Below the pieces are notes generated by a model. That model searched no databases. It saw nothing but the letters and a program-made list of their open reading frames with translations, and had not been told where the DNA came from. This document shows, piece by piece, positions 22,127 to 34,265 of a stretch of 64,000 nt of DNA. The translations under genes and the position numbers were made by a program. The stretch comes from Xestospongia bergquistia (taxonomy: Eukaryota; Porifera; Demospongiae; Haplosclerida; Petrosiidae), in contig OZ014423.1 in NCBI GenBank assembly GCA_963965975.1, positions 3,038,001 to 3,102,000 of the forward strand. Direction: 5' to 3'. Within the stretch, counting starts at the first letter, position 1. Each line of letters opens with the position of its first letter.

Positions 22127-22823
22127 GCAAGTTTTGTCATCTTCAATTGTATTGCTTCTTAATTAATTTTTGTATTTCATCAATTACTGCAAACTTGATG
22201 TTATTTGCATGTAATTTGAAACATTTTAAACCTAGTATTAAAACTCTGGATACAGACATGTTTTCAATCTAGACTCTTTTGTTGACACTTACCTGGCCAT
22301 AAATAGAAATATTAACTGTTCTTTTCATCACTTTGTCAACACTTTCTGTGTTACTTTTTTACCAAATTATAATTTGTCTTTTGAAGACTTTTATAATAAC
22401 AAAAGTGGCCCTATTTATAGATATGTTTGAAACATGACTGTTGCTTCAAACAAAGGTTTTTCTGATAAGCTTGTAACAACTATTTATAATACGATATTTT
22501 ATCCCTTATATGTTCAATGACATAAACACTGAAAAATTGACAGTTTAATGTTAGAGGTGTAGTTTACTATTAACAACAGTTTATTTATATTTATATTTTA
22601 TACTAGATAGACATAACATATGATGATATAGCACTTTTTACAGCATTAGTTGTACTATGGTATCAGTAGTTATACTGAGTGACTTGATCATTTCACAATC
22701 TTAATTAGTTTTAACATATTATCTTCTTTCATTATTAATTAATTTAAATATGACATGATGTGATTATGCTCACTATTTAATTTGAGGTTCCTGACAAGAC
22801 ATTTATTTCTGTATTATATATAG

Positions 22824-22922
22824 TATGGCAATACTCCTCTGTATGTTGCATCAAAGAAAGGCTACAATGAAATTGTGCAATCATTACTAAAGGCTAATGC
22901 TAGTACTGATATAGCAAACAAT
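22824..22922 (+). CDS. Ankyrin exon 10
   Basis: 33 codons (YGNTPLYVASKKGYNEIVQS...) ending STDIANN, acceptor TATATAG. It is followed after only 18 bp by exon 11. It may be joined to exon 11 by an 18-nt intron or used as its alternative. Confidence 0.87.
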
Positions 22923-22940
22923 GTAATATATATTATATAG
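22923..22940 (+). other. 18-bp gap between two ankyrin exons (ultra-short intron?)
   Basis: GTAATATATATTATATAG separates exons 10 and 11. It starts GT, ends AG and contains no coding sense. If retained it reads in frame up to TAG, its own last three bases. It is far shorter than the neighbouring introns (hundreds of bp or more). Confidence 0.8.
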
Positions 22941-23039
22941 AATGGCAAGACTCCTCTCTTTGTTGCATCAAAGAACGGGAACAGTGAAGTCGTACAAGTA
23001 TTACTAAAGGCTAATGCTAGGACTGATATGGCAAACAAT
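22941..23039 (+). CDS. Ankyrin exon 11
   Basis: 33 codons (NGKTPLFVASKNGNSEVVQV...) ending RTDMANN, acceptor ATATAG, donor GTTAGT. A close homologue of exon 10 immediately upstream. Confidence 0.87.
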
Positions 23040-25786
23040 GTTAGTTTTCTATATACAATTGTACTGATCCTTGATTAAGATAAATTGGTATTTCTTCCTT
23101 TAACTCCTTGGTATTCATTAGTATTTATTAAACTTTTTAAGCTACTGTTAGAGCAAGGAAGGTGTTTATTCAATGTAGGCACTGATGTATTGACTCATAG
23201 CTGAAAAAATATAAACATTAACTTTTTGTTTGTTGATCTTCCAGAATCACTTTATAACTATAACTTGTTGTTTTGAATCTTTCTAAAATAGTAAAAGTCT
23301 TTACCAATGATAGATGCTCAATGTTTGAACCATTTGATCAGTTGTCTCAAGCAAAGTTTTTGTTTGCTAAGCTGGCTTTTACTACAGTAGCTGTAGCTAT
23401 GATAGGTGAACTATGTTCTTGAGTGAAAAGGTTTTTAATGTCATTGAAGGGTAATATTATACACCTACTGCATTCACATCATGATAGGAGCTTCAACCAA
23501 CACCAAGAAAAGATATTGATTTCAATCCGTAGATTATTAATTCCTTTTTTCTCCCTGTGTAATTAAGGAAGGCAATTTTTTAAAGTAGTTGTTTAATTGA
23601 GGATACTTTGTGTAAATTATGTATTTATTCTCTTATTTAAACTAAGCCTGTAACAATCAAATATATGGAGAATCTAGTATACATATAGCTCTAGATGTTA
23701 GTTTTGTACAATATATTACATTATATTATAAATGTAGTGACTACTGCAAGGGTGTGGTTTATTCTTATTGTATAACTGTATAAATGCATGGTTCTATATC
23801 AGTATAAGACCTCTTAATATACTGTAATAGTACCCAAGTATATATTTGATTTAAATATTGTTGTTAAAATGTAAAAAAATTATTAAATGACCTTTTAAAT
23901 ATTAATTGTCTTGAGTATGAAATAACATAATGCTTTTAAAGTGAGAAGTGCCACAATAGATAACAGTAGATATGGTAATATATAGTCACAATGAACCACA
24001 ATCTTTGTTGTATTTATTGTAACTCCCAGTGTGATTTGGAACAGTTTAAAAGACTATCTATGTTATAAATGAGTATTTAAATTGATGAAAGTACATCTGA
24101 GTTTGTTGAAACAAACCACACCCAATGATGTAGGCTCTAGTCTTAGTTTACAAGTAGTCACACTATAGTTACAGTCTGCCAAAACAAATTAATACTTAAT
24201 AACACACTGAACGTCTATTTGTTCAATCATACTATAATAACATTTAGAATTATGTACAGTACAGTGAGATTAGCTATTCACATGTTCTTACTCTAAACAC
24301 ACTTACTCAAGCAATATCAAATTTACAATCACCTGCCCTTTGGTTCTGTCCTCCATGATTATAAATCCCTTGTCAGTACATTATAATACATATAGTAAGT
24401 CTGGACATTCTTGTATAAAAAGATTTCTTGGTTGTCCTTTACCCATGAAATACTTACCACAAGATTATACAAACAATGAATAATAATAATGATGAATAAG
24501 AAAGACATGATTAGTATTATTACTGTAAGAGCAACATTCAATAGTACAAAATATGAAATTTTGATGCCATCTTTAGTCAAGTATCTTCTTCTTCCAGTAA
24601 CTCTGCAATAGATACATACATCCTTCTCTTTGTACAAACAAAAAACAATATACGATACTTTCTTCACTAATATCAAAACTATCAAATGACTTTTCCATTC
24701 TCTTTCCTAGTAGCAATATGTCTGTGTTTTGTTTTGTAGCTTTATTACATTCTAAAATATCTGCAGGAACTGTTTTTGATATTTTATGATAGATGTGATA
24801 ACCAAAAACATACAATTCACATTTATATGCCTTCCAGTAGGCTATATAAAAAGTTGTAAGAAATGAAAATTTTTGCATCAAAGAATTCCATTGGCATCCA
24901 CAATTTTTTAAAGACTTGCTTGTTTGGATAAACCAATATCAACATCACACCACAATTTTCTAATATAGTTCAACAATACTTTAATAATAGTAATTGATGC
25001 CATTAATTATTCTATATACATCACCTATCCCTGACAAATCAGCCTAACTGTTAAAGGTAATTTAATGTAATGTGTTTTGAAATGACCTATTGTCTCATGT
25101 ATGCACATAGAGTGTCTCCTATTATCTGTATAGTTTTAACACTATGTCTATACTTAACTAGAAAACTGAGATAAAGGTTATTGCCATGAAACCACCAACA
25201 CACGTTGGACTCCACCAAACATGTCCACTATTTAGATAGATATTGCTATCTAATTTGATCTGTATTAATTATTATGTCAAAGACGATTGACCATACCTTA
25301 GAATTATAATAATAAGGTTATTTTTTCTGCTTAAACACACCAGTAAATGTACATTGGTCAGCTAGTTATTTAGTGATTTTTGCACAGATCTTTGTGTCCA
25401 TAAACATTCTAGACAGTTTAGTCTTATTCTCTTTAACAATGTCTACATTGTTGATTTTTTCAATTTTTTGGATTACTTATACATTATTATTGAAAAATGG
25501 ACTTTATTCATTAATTATAATTCTTGGATTTGGGGAATGAATTGTATACTATCTCTTAACATAGAAAGATATCAATCAAAAGTAATATATACTGGTAGGA
25601 TTATGAAGTAATTATTGTAGTGTATTATTGTATGTACATGCCCTGCACTCTATTACATCTGTCACATTGATAACATCAAGTAAAGTTTACCTAACAAAGA
25701 CTGAATGTTCTCTAAAGTCAACTTAATAAATGCTTTTGCTATATAGTTTGTACTAACATGTGACAGCAATATTATATCTTGTTTAG
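23040..25786 (+). other. Long intron between ankyrin exons 11 and 12
   Basis: About 2.7 kb, AT-rich. Apart from the antisense open region at 24359-24900, I see nothing supported. Confidence 0.6.
24359..24900 (-). pseudogene. Antisense open region with a hydrophobic helix
   Basis: Two overlapping minus-strand frames lie in the 2.7-kb intron after exon 11. The first (24881-24573) begins MQKFSFLTTFYIAYWKAY and runs through FDISEESIVYC. The second (24685-24359) has a Cys-containing stretch DVCIYCRVTGRRRYL and a strongly hydrophobic segment (VALTVIILIMSFLFIIIIIH), followed by GTAAGT. A frameshift near 24655 would join them as a small secreted or membrane protein. I do not recognise a family, and the open frames could be chance. 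Confidence 0.25.
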
Positions 25787-25885
25787 GATGGCATAACTCC
25801 ATTGTACATAGCATGTTACAATGGTCATGATAAGGTTGTAAAAGTATTTTTAGACCATGGTGTTCAAGTGACTGTTCCAGACAAG
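25787..25885 (+). CDS. Ankyrin exon 12
   Basis: 33 codons (DGITPLYIACYNGHDKVVKV...) ending VTVPDK, acceptor TTTAG, donor GTCAGT. It is closest to exons 3 to 6, so the duplicated subfamilies are interleaved along the gene. Confidence 0.88.
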
Positions 25886-26178
25886 GTCAGTAACATATTA
25901 TGTATTCATGTTAAGTTATATAAATATTGACATGTAAACGTACTGAATATTGTTGTTGTTCAATTAATGGAAATCACTTTGGCCACATAAGAAATTTGAC
26001 AAAGAATGATTTCTATGTATTGACATTGCTCAACTATGTTTACAATCATGGTGTATATCAATAAACCTTTAAATATCTATTTATAATTACTATGAGTTAT
26101 TATTACTTCTATGCTAGCTTGATTACTTTTAAAATCAATTTTGCATCTTCATTACACAGTACATGTCTTATTATTTAG

Positions 26179-26280
26179 TATGGCTGAACTCCCTTACATG
26201 CTGCCTACTGGGGAGGTAAAGATAATGTTGTGAAGTTATTGACAGAATCAAGAGAGAGTAATTTGGATGCAGTGAAAGCT
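26179..26280 (+). pseudogene. Ankyrin exon 13, in-frame stop
   Basis: 34 codons, phase 0-0, acceptor TTTAG, donor GTAAGC. The third codon is TGA (26185-26187), followed by TPLHAAYWGGKDNVVKLL, a good ankyrin core. CGA-to-TGA is the simplest source. Skipping the exon would keep the frame. Confidence 0.85.
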
Positions 26281-26547
26281 GTAAGCAAGATGTTATATTT
26301 TGTCAGAAAATAAATGTTGAATAAACTTTTTATAGTTAGGATACAAAGCTAACAATATCAACAACATATGACAATCATAGTAATATTATCTATTAGTAAT
26401 GATAATACTATTATTTAGGTATACATCATAACTTATTAATCAGTCACATATAATGTATGATATAATATAATGTTCAGTGAATTATAATATATTAGTACTA
26501 TGTTATGTTATGTGGACATAAATCATGTACTGTGATCTCTTCTATAG

Positions 26548-26640
26548 GACACTCTTCTACTCAAATCTTTGATAAAAGGTAATTTGGAAGGTGTGAAAGA
26601 ATCACTTGCTAAACAGGCCAATATTAACATTACTAATAAG
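26548..26640 (+). CDS. Ankyrin exon 14
   Basis: 31 codons (DTLLLKSLIKGNLEGVKESL...) ending ANINITNK, acceptor CTATAG, donor GTATAG. Shorter and more divergent, but the LLKSLIKGNLEGVK pattern fits an ankyrin helix pair. Confidence 0.75.
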
Positions 26641-27543
26641 GTATAGACTATATTAATGTAATGATAATTTACTGTAAATCTCCAATCATATACTAATGGT
26701 CACATGACAAGTAACAGATTGTCACTTCACATTCTAATTTTGTGAGAAAAGAAGTCAATAATTGAAAATTCATGATAAATATGACACTTAAAGCTACTGT
26801 TCATAATAAACTATTTTTTACAATTATAAAATCTGTGTTTGACATAATATGATTATCCCATGCCATGATAAAATCATTCTCAGGTCCTTAATGGTACATG
26901 AGATATCCTTTTGAAAAAATATGAGGAAATGTTTGCTAAAGTATTCCTGATGGCAACCACACATTTTGTCACTTCATTGATGATAGGACTAAAAATTTGA
27001 AGTAAATGTACAGTAATTAGAAAAGTGTAAAGCAACAACACTGGAGTTAGATGGATGATACAAGAGTTGTGACTGCCAGTTTTACTACTGACGATGACTC
27101 TATGTTTGAGATTCAAAAACAAAGCAGTACTTCTAAGAGTGATTTGAGAGCATCCAGAAGCCAACAATCATTCACTATTACAATGCATAGACAAGGCAGT
27201 TAATGGTTACATTATTGTTTCCTCACTTTTCCAAATAGCGAACTGATTTTTATGCTTGATATGAAGAACTACTTCACTATAGTTATTAGTAATAGAGATC
27301 ATTCCACTATGTCATCAGTTGAGTTCTTTCTTAACATCAAAGTAGAACTTACAATGAAATTACTCCGTATTTCTTGAATTATGACACAATACCTCCTTAA
27401 AATGTTTACATATATATTTCTCATATCACTAAAAATTGATGTTAAATTTGATGTAAAAAAAGAAAGATTGACAAAATTCTATAATATGTACATCAGTTTA
27501 CTCTTTTTATAACATGATGATATGATGTTATATCCTTTACTAG
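26641..27543 (+). other. Intron
   Basis: AT-rich. I see no exon or element that I can support. Confidence 0.6.
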
Positions 27544-27642
27544 ATTGGACAGACAGCATTGAGGATGGCAGCTTCAAAGAACCATACAGATATTGCACTT
27601 TTACTGATTGACAATAGCTGTTCAGTAGATATTAAAGATAAG
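27544..27642 (+). CDS. Ankyrin exon 15
   Basis: 33 codons (IGQTALRMAASKNHTDIALL...) ending SVDIKDK, acceptor TACTAG, donor GTGAGT. Intact. Confidence 0.87.
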
Positions 27643-29078
27643 GTGAGTTAACATAGTACCACTTAACCCAAAAACTTATTTTTAATAGATATATAGTTAG
27701 TTTAACAAGCTAGCTTTTCATCCTTATTTTAAGGTGACAGGTTTAGGAGGAAGGTCTAGAAGGAAACTAAGCCTACTGTCCCATAGCAATATGTAATTTA
27801 TGATATATTGCAATAAGAATATTTATCCATTTATGTCCTGTTTCATGTCAAGTCTAGAAATAAGAACTGTAGCTTTAAATTTCACATGATAATGATGAGG
27901 ATATTGTTCTAAGAAGATTTGAATTGATTAATTGTATTGGACATCAAGATACAAGGCATGACAGTCGAGGAATGAAATTAATATGACAGTATCACATGTT
28001 TGTAAATTGAATTGACAAGTGGAATGATTCATGACTTGTTATCTTAATCTTTGGTATTCCTGAAATGGGATACTAAAAGTTTATCTAAAAAAGAGAATTA
28101 TGATACAAGTATTTTTTACCAACCTACAATTCCTTAATTTTGAAAGACTCTTGTTAATATGAGCAAACCATGGTCCTAGCATAAACTTGTAAAGGTATCC
28201 TTGTTGTGCAAACAGGGTAAACCATTGAAAGACAATTTTGTTACATTGTTTATCTCTAACATGTTAAAATTCGATAGTGTATAATCCATTTTAGAACCAT
28301 CTCCAAACTACCATAATTCATAGCAAAGATAGTCTTGTGTTTTTACTTTTTTTCTTATGAAAGGGATTAAGGTAATGATATCAAGGTCAAGTCAAAAATT
28401 AGTAATCTAGCTTTAGTGCTCATGTGACATTACATGTCAAAATTGATTTCATTGGATGTCATGATATTAGTGTATATGTCATTTCTGTCCAATGAAAATC
28501 TATTAAAGATACCAGACTTTTTTTCATGACGTATGATAATTCAGAAAGGAGACTTCTGTAGGAGTGGCTAGTTCAAATATTAGGTATTATGCAATGGTGA
28601 AATGGTAGTCTAAGGAAGAGTTTTTTTCCAGATTTTATGATGTCATGAAGTCAATGGGCAGCCAAGTGTTTTATTTCAATTATATAAGAGCATATGTGGT
28701 TAAAATTATCTTTCATAATACATACATGTCATGAATGTTCTATCACCTATATTAGTAATCTCTGCTTGAGGCCCTGGCTTCTTGATATCATATTTTATTG
28801 AGTTTGACATAGTGATTGACTTACCTAACAACATTAGCAAATACCATAGTATTTTGTTCATACAAAAAGTCTTACCAAAGAAAGTGAACAGAAGTTGAGC
28901 TTTTGTCATATGTTAACAGCATTGTATAACAAAATTAAATTATAAAATTATAGCAGTTAAAGTACTTTGACATGGTAACAGTCAGGTAGATGAACAAAAT
29001 ACTGTAAACCTCACCTATGTAGAGGTGGTAAGGATTGATTTGAATCTGTTACTTCTTACACTGTCTTTGTATTCTTAG
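27643..29078 (+). other. Intron
   Basis: About 1.4 kb with no exon or recognisable element. Confidence 0.6.
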
Positions 29079-29177
29079 GATGATGAAAGCGCTTTACACT
29101 ATGCAGCCTACAATAACAATGTTGACCTTATTAGGGCGATTGTGGATCACACTGATCAGATTGATGTTAAGAATAAG
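29079..29177 (+). CDS. Ankyrin exon 16
   Basis: 33 codons (DDESALHYAAYNNNVDLIRA...) ending IDVKNK, acceptor TTCTTAG, donor GTAAG. Intact. Confidence 0.87.
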
Positions 29178-30738
29178 GTAAGATAATTAAAACTATAACA
29201 ATAATAAAAGTATCCTTTATACATGATGGCATTTCTGAGATGAGAGTACTCAGCATGTCACATGGTCCTAAGATCGTTTTGACCATCAGTTACCATGTAT
29301 ATATACTTACAAGTATACTTTATCATTTTACGTAATGTCTAAAGTGTGTTTTCAATGAAATGAACTCACATATAGTAACTGCTGATGTACATGGCAACTG
29401 ATGATTTTAAATAAATACTTCTGTGAAAATTCAAATATAATTCAACTGATCAAGATTCAAAGTAGTTAAAAGTTTCTAAAAGTAGAGAATCATCTTTGAT
29501 GCTTGTTTCTAATGCTTATTCATACAGGCATTTATTGCATTCTTTTTCTAAATTTTGCCATTGGATAAATAGAATGGCAACACTATAACATATCTATATG
29601 AATTGATTTTTTTTTAAAAATGTGATATAGTAATATGCCACAAAGTTGTTACCTAAAAATTCTAATATAGGCCCACTCCAATATAGATGCCCGTCTAGTC
29701 AATTTCCATGTTTACATGCCATAATATTAGTTTATATTGTCTTTTGTAGTTAGTTTATGGTTTCTGATTAATTAGAACTAAAGTAGGCTGAACTTTCAAT
29801 GCATATTTGTATTATGACAATTGAATTTACACATTTATTTAATTTAGTAATAGAGAGTAGTTGCTTTGGACTTTAGAAAGAAAAACAATAAAATGACAAA
29901 TTATAGAATCAACAGTTACTACAACATTTGTATATGTTAGTTAGTTAGTTCATTTGTGTTGTTACTATCACACTTGTTTTGAAGTAGTTGTAAACTAAGC
30001 TCAAACATTTTTATCAACACATGTGATGGCCATGACCATGTGGAATCACTTGGTCTTTATTGCTGGCTAACTTGATTCTAATCACACACACACACACATA
30101 TATATATATTGTAAATAGTGCAATTCAATTGTTAAGTTATCAATTATCTAATAGATATAAGCATTTAACAGCACATATTTTTTTAGTACGATATGTTTGG
30201 AGTCTGATGCACAAAAGTTTATCATCTAGTTCATGGAACATTATATAGTAAAACCATTGATGGTAGACAATTTTAGCCACAGTTCTGCATTCTTAAAAAT
30301 TGTTTTAACAAGCACTTGTTCTGTAACTCCTAAGATAATGTAACAGACAATGTAGAGATCATTATTTACTATTTAGTTTTACATCAATCTATGTTGGTCT
30401 CATGTCAGAGGATGAAATAAAGCCCATACATTATATGGACAAAAATCCAAAGTTTATTGGATCTACCATATGTTCAAAATATTGTCATGAACAATTTGAC
30501 CTTTTGATTGGTTTAAAATATGTTCATTTTCATTACCTTATTAAGTAATATATAATTAAATAACATAAACAAAACTTGTATAATCTAGTCTATCATTTTC
30601 AACTTTAATACAATCAGGTCATATCTTTTAAGTCAATACATGCAATTGTAATAACAATGTTTCATTTTGTACTATTTATCATTTTAAATGTAATACCAAC
30701 AATATTACAGGACATTTATGCAATTCTTTCTCACATAG
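29178..30738 (+). other. Intron
   Basis: About 1.6 kb, with a short (CA)n(TA)n at 30083-30108. No exon seen. Confidence 0.6.
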
Positions 30739-31602
30739 AGTGGAAATACACCACTTCATGAAGCTTGTTCTAATGGTTCAGTTGATGCTATCAACATTAT
30801 TTTATCATCTGGACAAGTCAATCCAATGTCCAAGAATAATGATCAACAAGCACCTATGGAACTAGTTCCTCCAAATCACAAGAATCCTTTTGCAATTTTA
30901 AAAATGTTTGAGCCATTTCATCAATGTCAAGCTGACTTCCCCGTGGAATCCTATGGTAAAGTCTTTATGTGTGGCAACATTGGTTCAGGGAAAAGTTCTC
31001 TTACTGCTGTCATCATGGAACGAGCTAAGAAACCAGCTGATCACAAGTTTCATAAATCCAAACGTGTCACAGTAGAAAAGCTAACAGCTGGTATTGAAAC
31101 ACATACCATTGAAAGTCATGAAATTGGGATTGTCGTCCTCTATGACCTTGCTGGTCATAAGGAATATTGCAGTAGTCACGTTGCTGTCCTGAAAAATCTA
31201 GTGCTTAGCTCACCTGCTGTGTTTTTGGTCCTTTCCAAGCTAATTAATGACAAGGAGACCATGAGAAAAGAGTTATACTACTGGTTTAACTTCATTGAAA
31301 ACATCGGCAAAGGAATGACGAGTTCGAAGCAATCACAAATTATTGTTGTTAGAAGTCGACTAGATGAGCTGACTACTAGCTTGGATGAAATATCTGGATT
31401 GGTTCAAGATGTTGCTAAGAAAGCAATCTATACAGAGGAATTCCATGGATTTATACCAATGGAATGCCATCGTCCTGGAGGTAAAGGAGTCAAAGAGTTT
31501 ATCGTTACATTATCAAAGAGCTGTAAAGCTGTTCTAGATCGATCTAGAAAATTAGTTTTTATTGCCACGTCCAATACTCCTTCCTACAGCTTAAAAGAGT
31601 AG
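30739..31602 (+). pseudogene. Last ankyrin repeat and Roc GTPase domain
   Basis: The exon opens after CACATAG with SGNTPLHEACSNGSVDAINI, the final ankyrin repeat, and continues without a break into a Roc domain. The P-loop is MCGNIGSGKSSL (from 30967), the DxxG switch motif is YDLAGHKEY (from 31141), and a base-recognition-like strand is IIVVRSRLDEL. Roc is the Ras-like GTPase part of ROCO proteins. The frame ends at TAG 31600-31602 because one base is missing near 31585; the COR part continues in the -1 frame, where the frame is open from about 31587. Confidence 0.85.
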
Positions 31603-32231
31603 CCATTAGTTTAGAAGAGTTATGTGCTTTATTAAAAGAGGGTAATGATCCTTCTCTTCCATCTGAAATGTCAGTGCTACTTGAATTTCTGACCACTTTA
31701 AGTGACAAGGGTCTCATTTTATTCCTCAGAAATGAGAAAGGTCAAAGTTGGGTAATTATAAATATTGATGTTCTACTTTCAAAAATCAATGGTGTCCTCT
31801 TTGCCCCAGCAGAAATGAAGCATGTATATCGAGATATGGCTAGTAATACTGGCATTGTACCTCTGTCAGCTCTCAAAGAAGCATTTCCTGATCACGATAC
31901 TGATATGTTAGTTGGTTTTCTTATAAGCCTGCAGTTTTGTCACATGATTGAATCTAACATATCAGCACCAATACCTCTGCCATTAGATGAGCTACTATTT
32001 TTCCCAGCACTTATCAGTACTGAACGTCCAACTAATATCAAAATAGAGAATGGGTTAGGATGGTGTCTGTGGTGTCCAGATCCCAATGAATTCCTATCTA
32101 CACGATTTCTTCATGGCCTTCTCCTTTGGCTTGCCTATACTTACTGCCTTGATCCAGGAAGTAAACCTGGTAAAATTAATGAGACTAACCCTGTTTTACA
32201 AAAGTTAGTTTGTCCTTGTACAGTATGGACA
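31587..32231 (+). pseudogene. COR-like region, first part
   Basis: The region runs on from the Roc domain (LKRVAISLEELCALLKEG, then MSVLLEFLTTLSDKGLILFL, QSWVIINIDVLLSKINGVLF). Its length, its position directly after Roc and its helix-rich pattern fit the COR domain that pairs with Roc. The true frame ends near 32230: one A seems missing in TGGACAATGG, and the continuation is in the -1 frame. COR identity is inferred from context and pattern. Confidence 0.7.
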
Positions 32232-32773
32232 ATGGTATATATTGGAAAAATATACTTGAAGTTGTCGTTGAAGTATATGAACACAATCGTTGTGTTACAG
32301 TACTTACATCAAACAAAGAAATGGACAAAAGTCACCAAGTTTTTAACACAGTCATTAAGGAAGTCCGGAGTCTTAAGAACCAGTTTTGTTCATGTACAAG
32401 TAATGAATATATGATTGCACCAGATCAGGTATCTACTGCTCATACTCGTGATGTTTGTGAACGCACCCTTTATTCAATAAAAGATGTTGCTTTTGCTGTT
32501 CTCACTAAAGCTAATGTTACAGACATAGATGGCAAGTCAACAATTGATGTCAAAGAGATTGTAGGAAATGCAGATCCATTTCTTCGTATTGCTCCTCTGG
32601 TAACAAAAGCACTGTTCAATACAAGTAATGCTGAGTTACCAGTTCAAGTTGATTATCTTCAACACATTCATGATGTCTGTGGTGATACATTTTTATCATC
32701 TGTTGAATGTACTCACATCTCTATAAAGGAGCACTGTAGCCGTTTGAGTGTCTTTGCTGGACGTAATCCTTTG
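32210..32773 (+). pseudogene. COR-like region, second part, to exon end
   Basis: The frame reads MDNGIYWKNILEVVVEVYEH, then CVTVLTSNKEMDKSHQVFNT, consistent with the C-terminal COR subdomain, followed by a linker. It ends GRNPL at donor GTAAGT (32774), phase 0. The pattern NGIYW...VEV is shared with related invertebrate ROCO proteins as far as I recall. Confidence 0.7.
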
Positions 32774-32884
32774 GTAAGTAAATGTACTATTACTTATTTA
32801 CTTTTAATGTACATGTAACAATATACATGTAGTTTTAATTTTGAAGACTATCTTATTGTACTGCTCTATCTACATCATGTACAG

Positions 32885-32960
32885 GATCTTGCCTCACCTG
32901 CATTAACTGATTATGACATTATAGTTGCATCTAAATCACTTGTTGAGAAGACATGCCAAG
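32885..32960 (+). CDS. Spacer exon, copy 1 (76 bp)
   Basis: It encodes DLASPALTDYDIIVASKSLV... between GTACAG and GTTAGT, and ends in phase 1. It is one of two tandem copies (the other is 33570-33645; offset 685 bp). Confidence 0.7.
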
Positions 32961-33025
32961 GTTAGTATTTGTTTATTTAGTTGTTGATATTTTGCTTTAT
33001 AATATGTTCTCAAATAATACACCAG

Positions 33026-33040
33026 TTGAAAATGTATTAG
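33026..33040 (+). CDS. Possible 15-nt microexon, copy 1
   Basis: TTGAAAATGTATTAG lies between ACACCAG and GTAAGA. It is phase 1-1, so it inserts V-E-N-V-L in frame between the spacer exon and the death-domain exon. The same microexon is present after the second spacer exon. Confidence 0.45.
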   Translation: MKMY

Positions 33041-33136
33041 GTAAGACTACTCAAAGTTAATGGCTTGTTATCTCTCAGTATTACTACAATACTGTTTGAA
33101 ACATGATTTTAAGTCATTGTATATTTTATTGGTAGA

Positions 33137-33464
33137 TAATGATCCCATTCTTTCTAAAGTTCCTAAAAAGAAAGATGTTTTAACTTTATTAATGTCCATT
33201 AAAGACAAATGGTAACTCATTGGGGACTTACTTGAAGTCAACACTGGAGAATTAGAGAGCTTAAAGATAAGCAATAACTCAACAGAGATGAACCTGTCAT
33301 CTGTGATCAATAAATGGCTAGAGGAGAAATCAAATAAAGCCACATGGGAGGTGTTATTAAAGAAAGTGGAAGGTCCAATTTTTAACAATCATCAAATTGG
33401 TGATGATATTCGTACATTTCTAATGAGACCTGATGTGTATAATAAATATGAATCTAATCCTTTG
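33137..33464 (+). pseudogene. Death-domain exon, in-frame stop
   Basis: The exon starts after TTGGTAG in phase 1 and ends at GTAAGT (33465) in phase 0. The frame contains MSIKDKW, then (after a stop) LIGDLLEV, MNLSSVINKWLEEKSNKATW and EVLLKKVEG. The W..LG..L, the W in helix 4 and ATW..LL pattern fit a death domain. TAA at 33213-33215 directly follows the first conserved Trp. Death domains bind partner death domains in apoptotic and immune complexes. Confidence 0.7.
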
Positions 33465-33569
33465 GTAAGTGAATGTACTATTACTTATTTACTTTTAATG
33501 TACATGTAACAATGTATTTTTAATTTTGAATTTTTTTTTAATGTACTGCTCTATCTACATCATGTACAG

Positions 33570-33645
33570 GATCTTGCCTCACCTACATTATCTGATGATG
33601 ACATTAAATGTGACTCTAAATCACTTGTTGAGAAGACATGCCAAA
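33570..33645 (+). CDS. Spacer exon, copy 2 (76 bp)
   Basis: It encodes DLASPTLSDDDIKCDSKSLV... and is a tandem copy of 32885-32960. Its flanking introns are duplicated too (the upstream intron begins with the same GTAAGT(A/G)AATGTACTATTAC). It ends in phase 1 at GTTAGT. Confidence 0.7.
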
Positions 33646-33846
33646 GTTAGTCTTTGTTGTTTGATGATATATTGATTTATTACATATTATCTGATAGCAT
33701 CTGATAAAACAAGAGTAACTATTGCTAGTCCAAGTACTCCTTCATTAAGTAATTTATTAATTATTGTTACTATCAATATTTTCATTTCTCATATAATATA
33801 AGAACATCAAATGACACTATGTATTCATCATATCTTAATACTGCAG

Positions 33847-33861
33847 TAGAAAATGTATTAG
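33847..33861 (+). CDS. Possible 15-nt microexon, copy 2
   Basis: TAGAAAATGTATTAG between CTGCAG and GTATAA, phase 1-1, gives I-E-N-V-L in frame when spliced. It differs from copy 1 only in its second base. Confidence 0.45.
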
Positions 33862-34265
33862 GTATAACTACTTTCTTAAAATAGCTTACTAACTGTATTA
33901 TATCTCTTTGAATGATATTTTAGTATGTCCCATTTTCTTGCAACTTTATTAATGAGCTTAATATATTGACTTAGTTAATGCAATGCCTTTCTGTTTCAAG
34001 CTTATTCAGCTACCATATAACAAGAGCTCACTGATACTTGTCATTGTTAAACTGACAATGAATTAAATTAAGCTACACACATTAACTGCTGAAGTAACCA
34101 ACTGCTAGTGCTATGACAATGGGTATGACTAATCGAGCCTACTATTCAACCTTCTACCATTGTATACATACTGCTAGCTCTCCAATTGTCAAGTCCCAAT
34201 TTTACTTTAAAGTAGCATTATTAAAACTCTTATTAAGGTCATTTTTTAATTATGTTTTCATTCAG

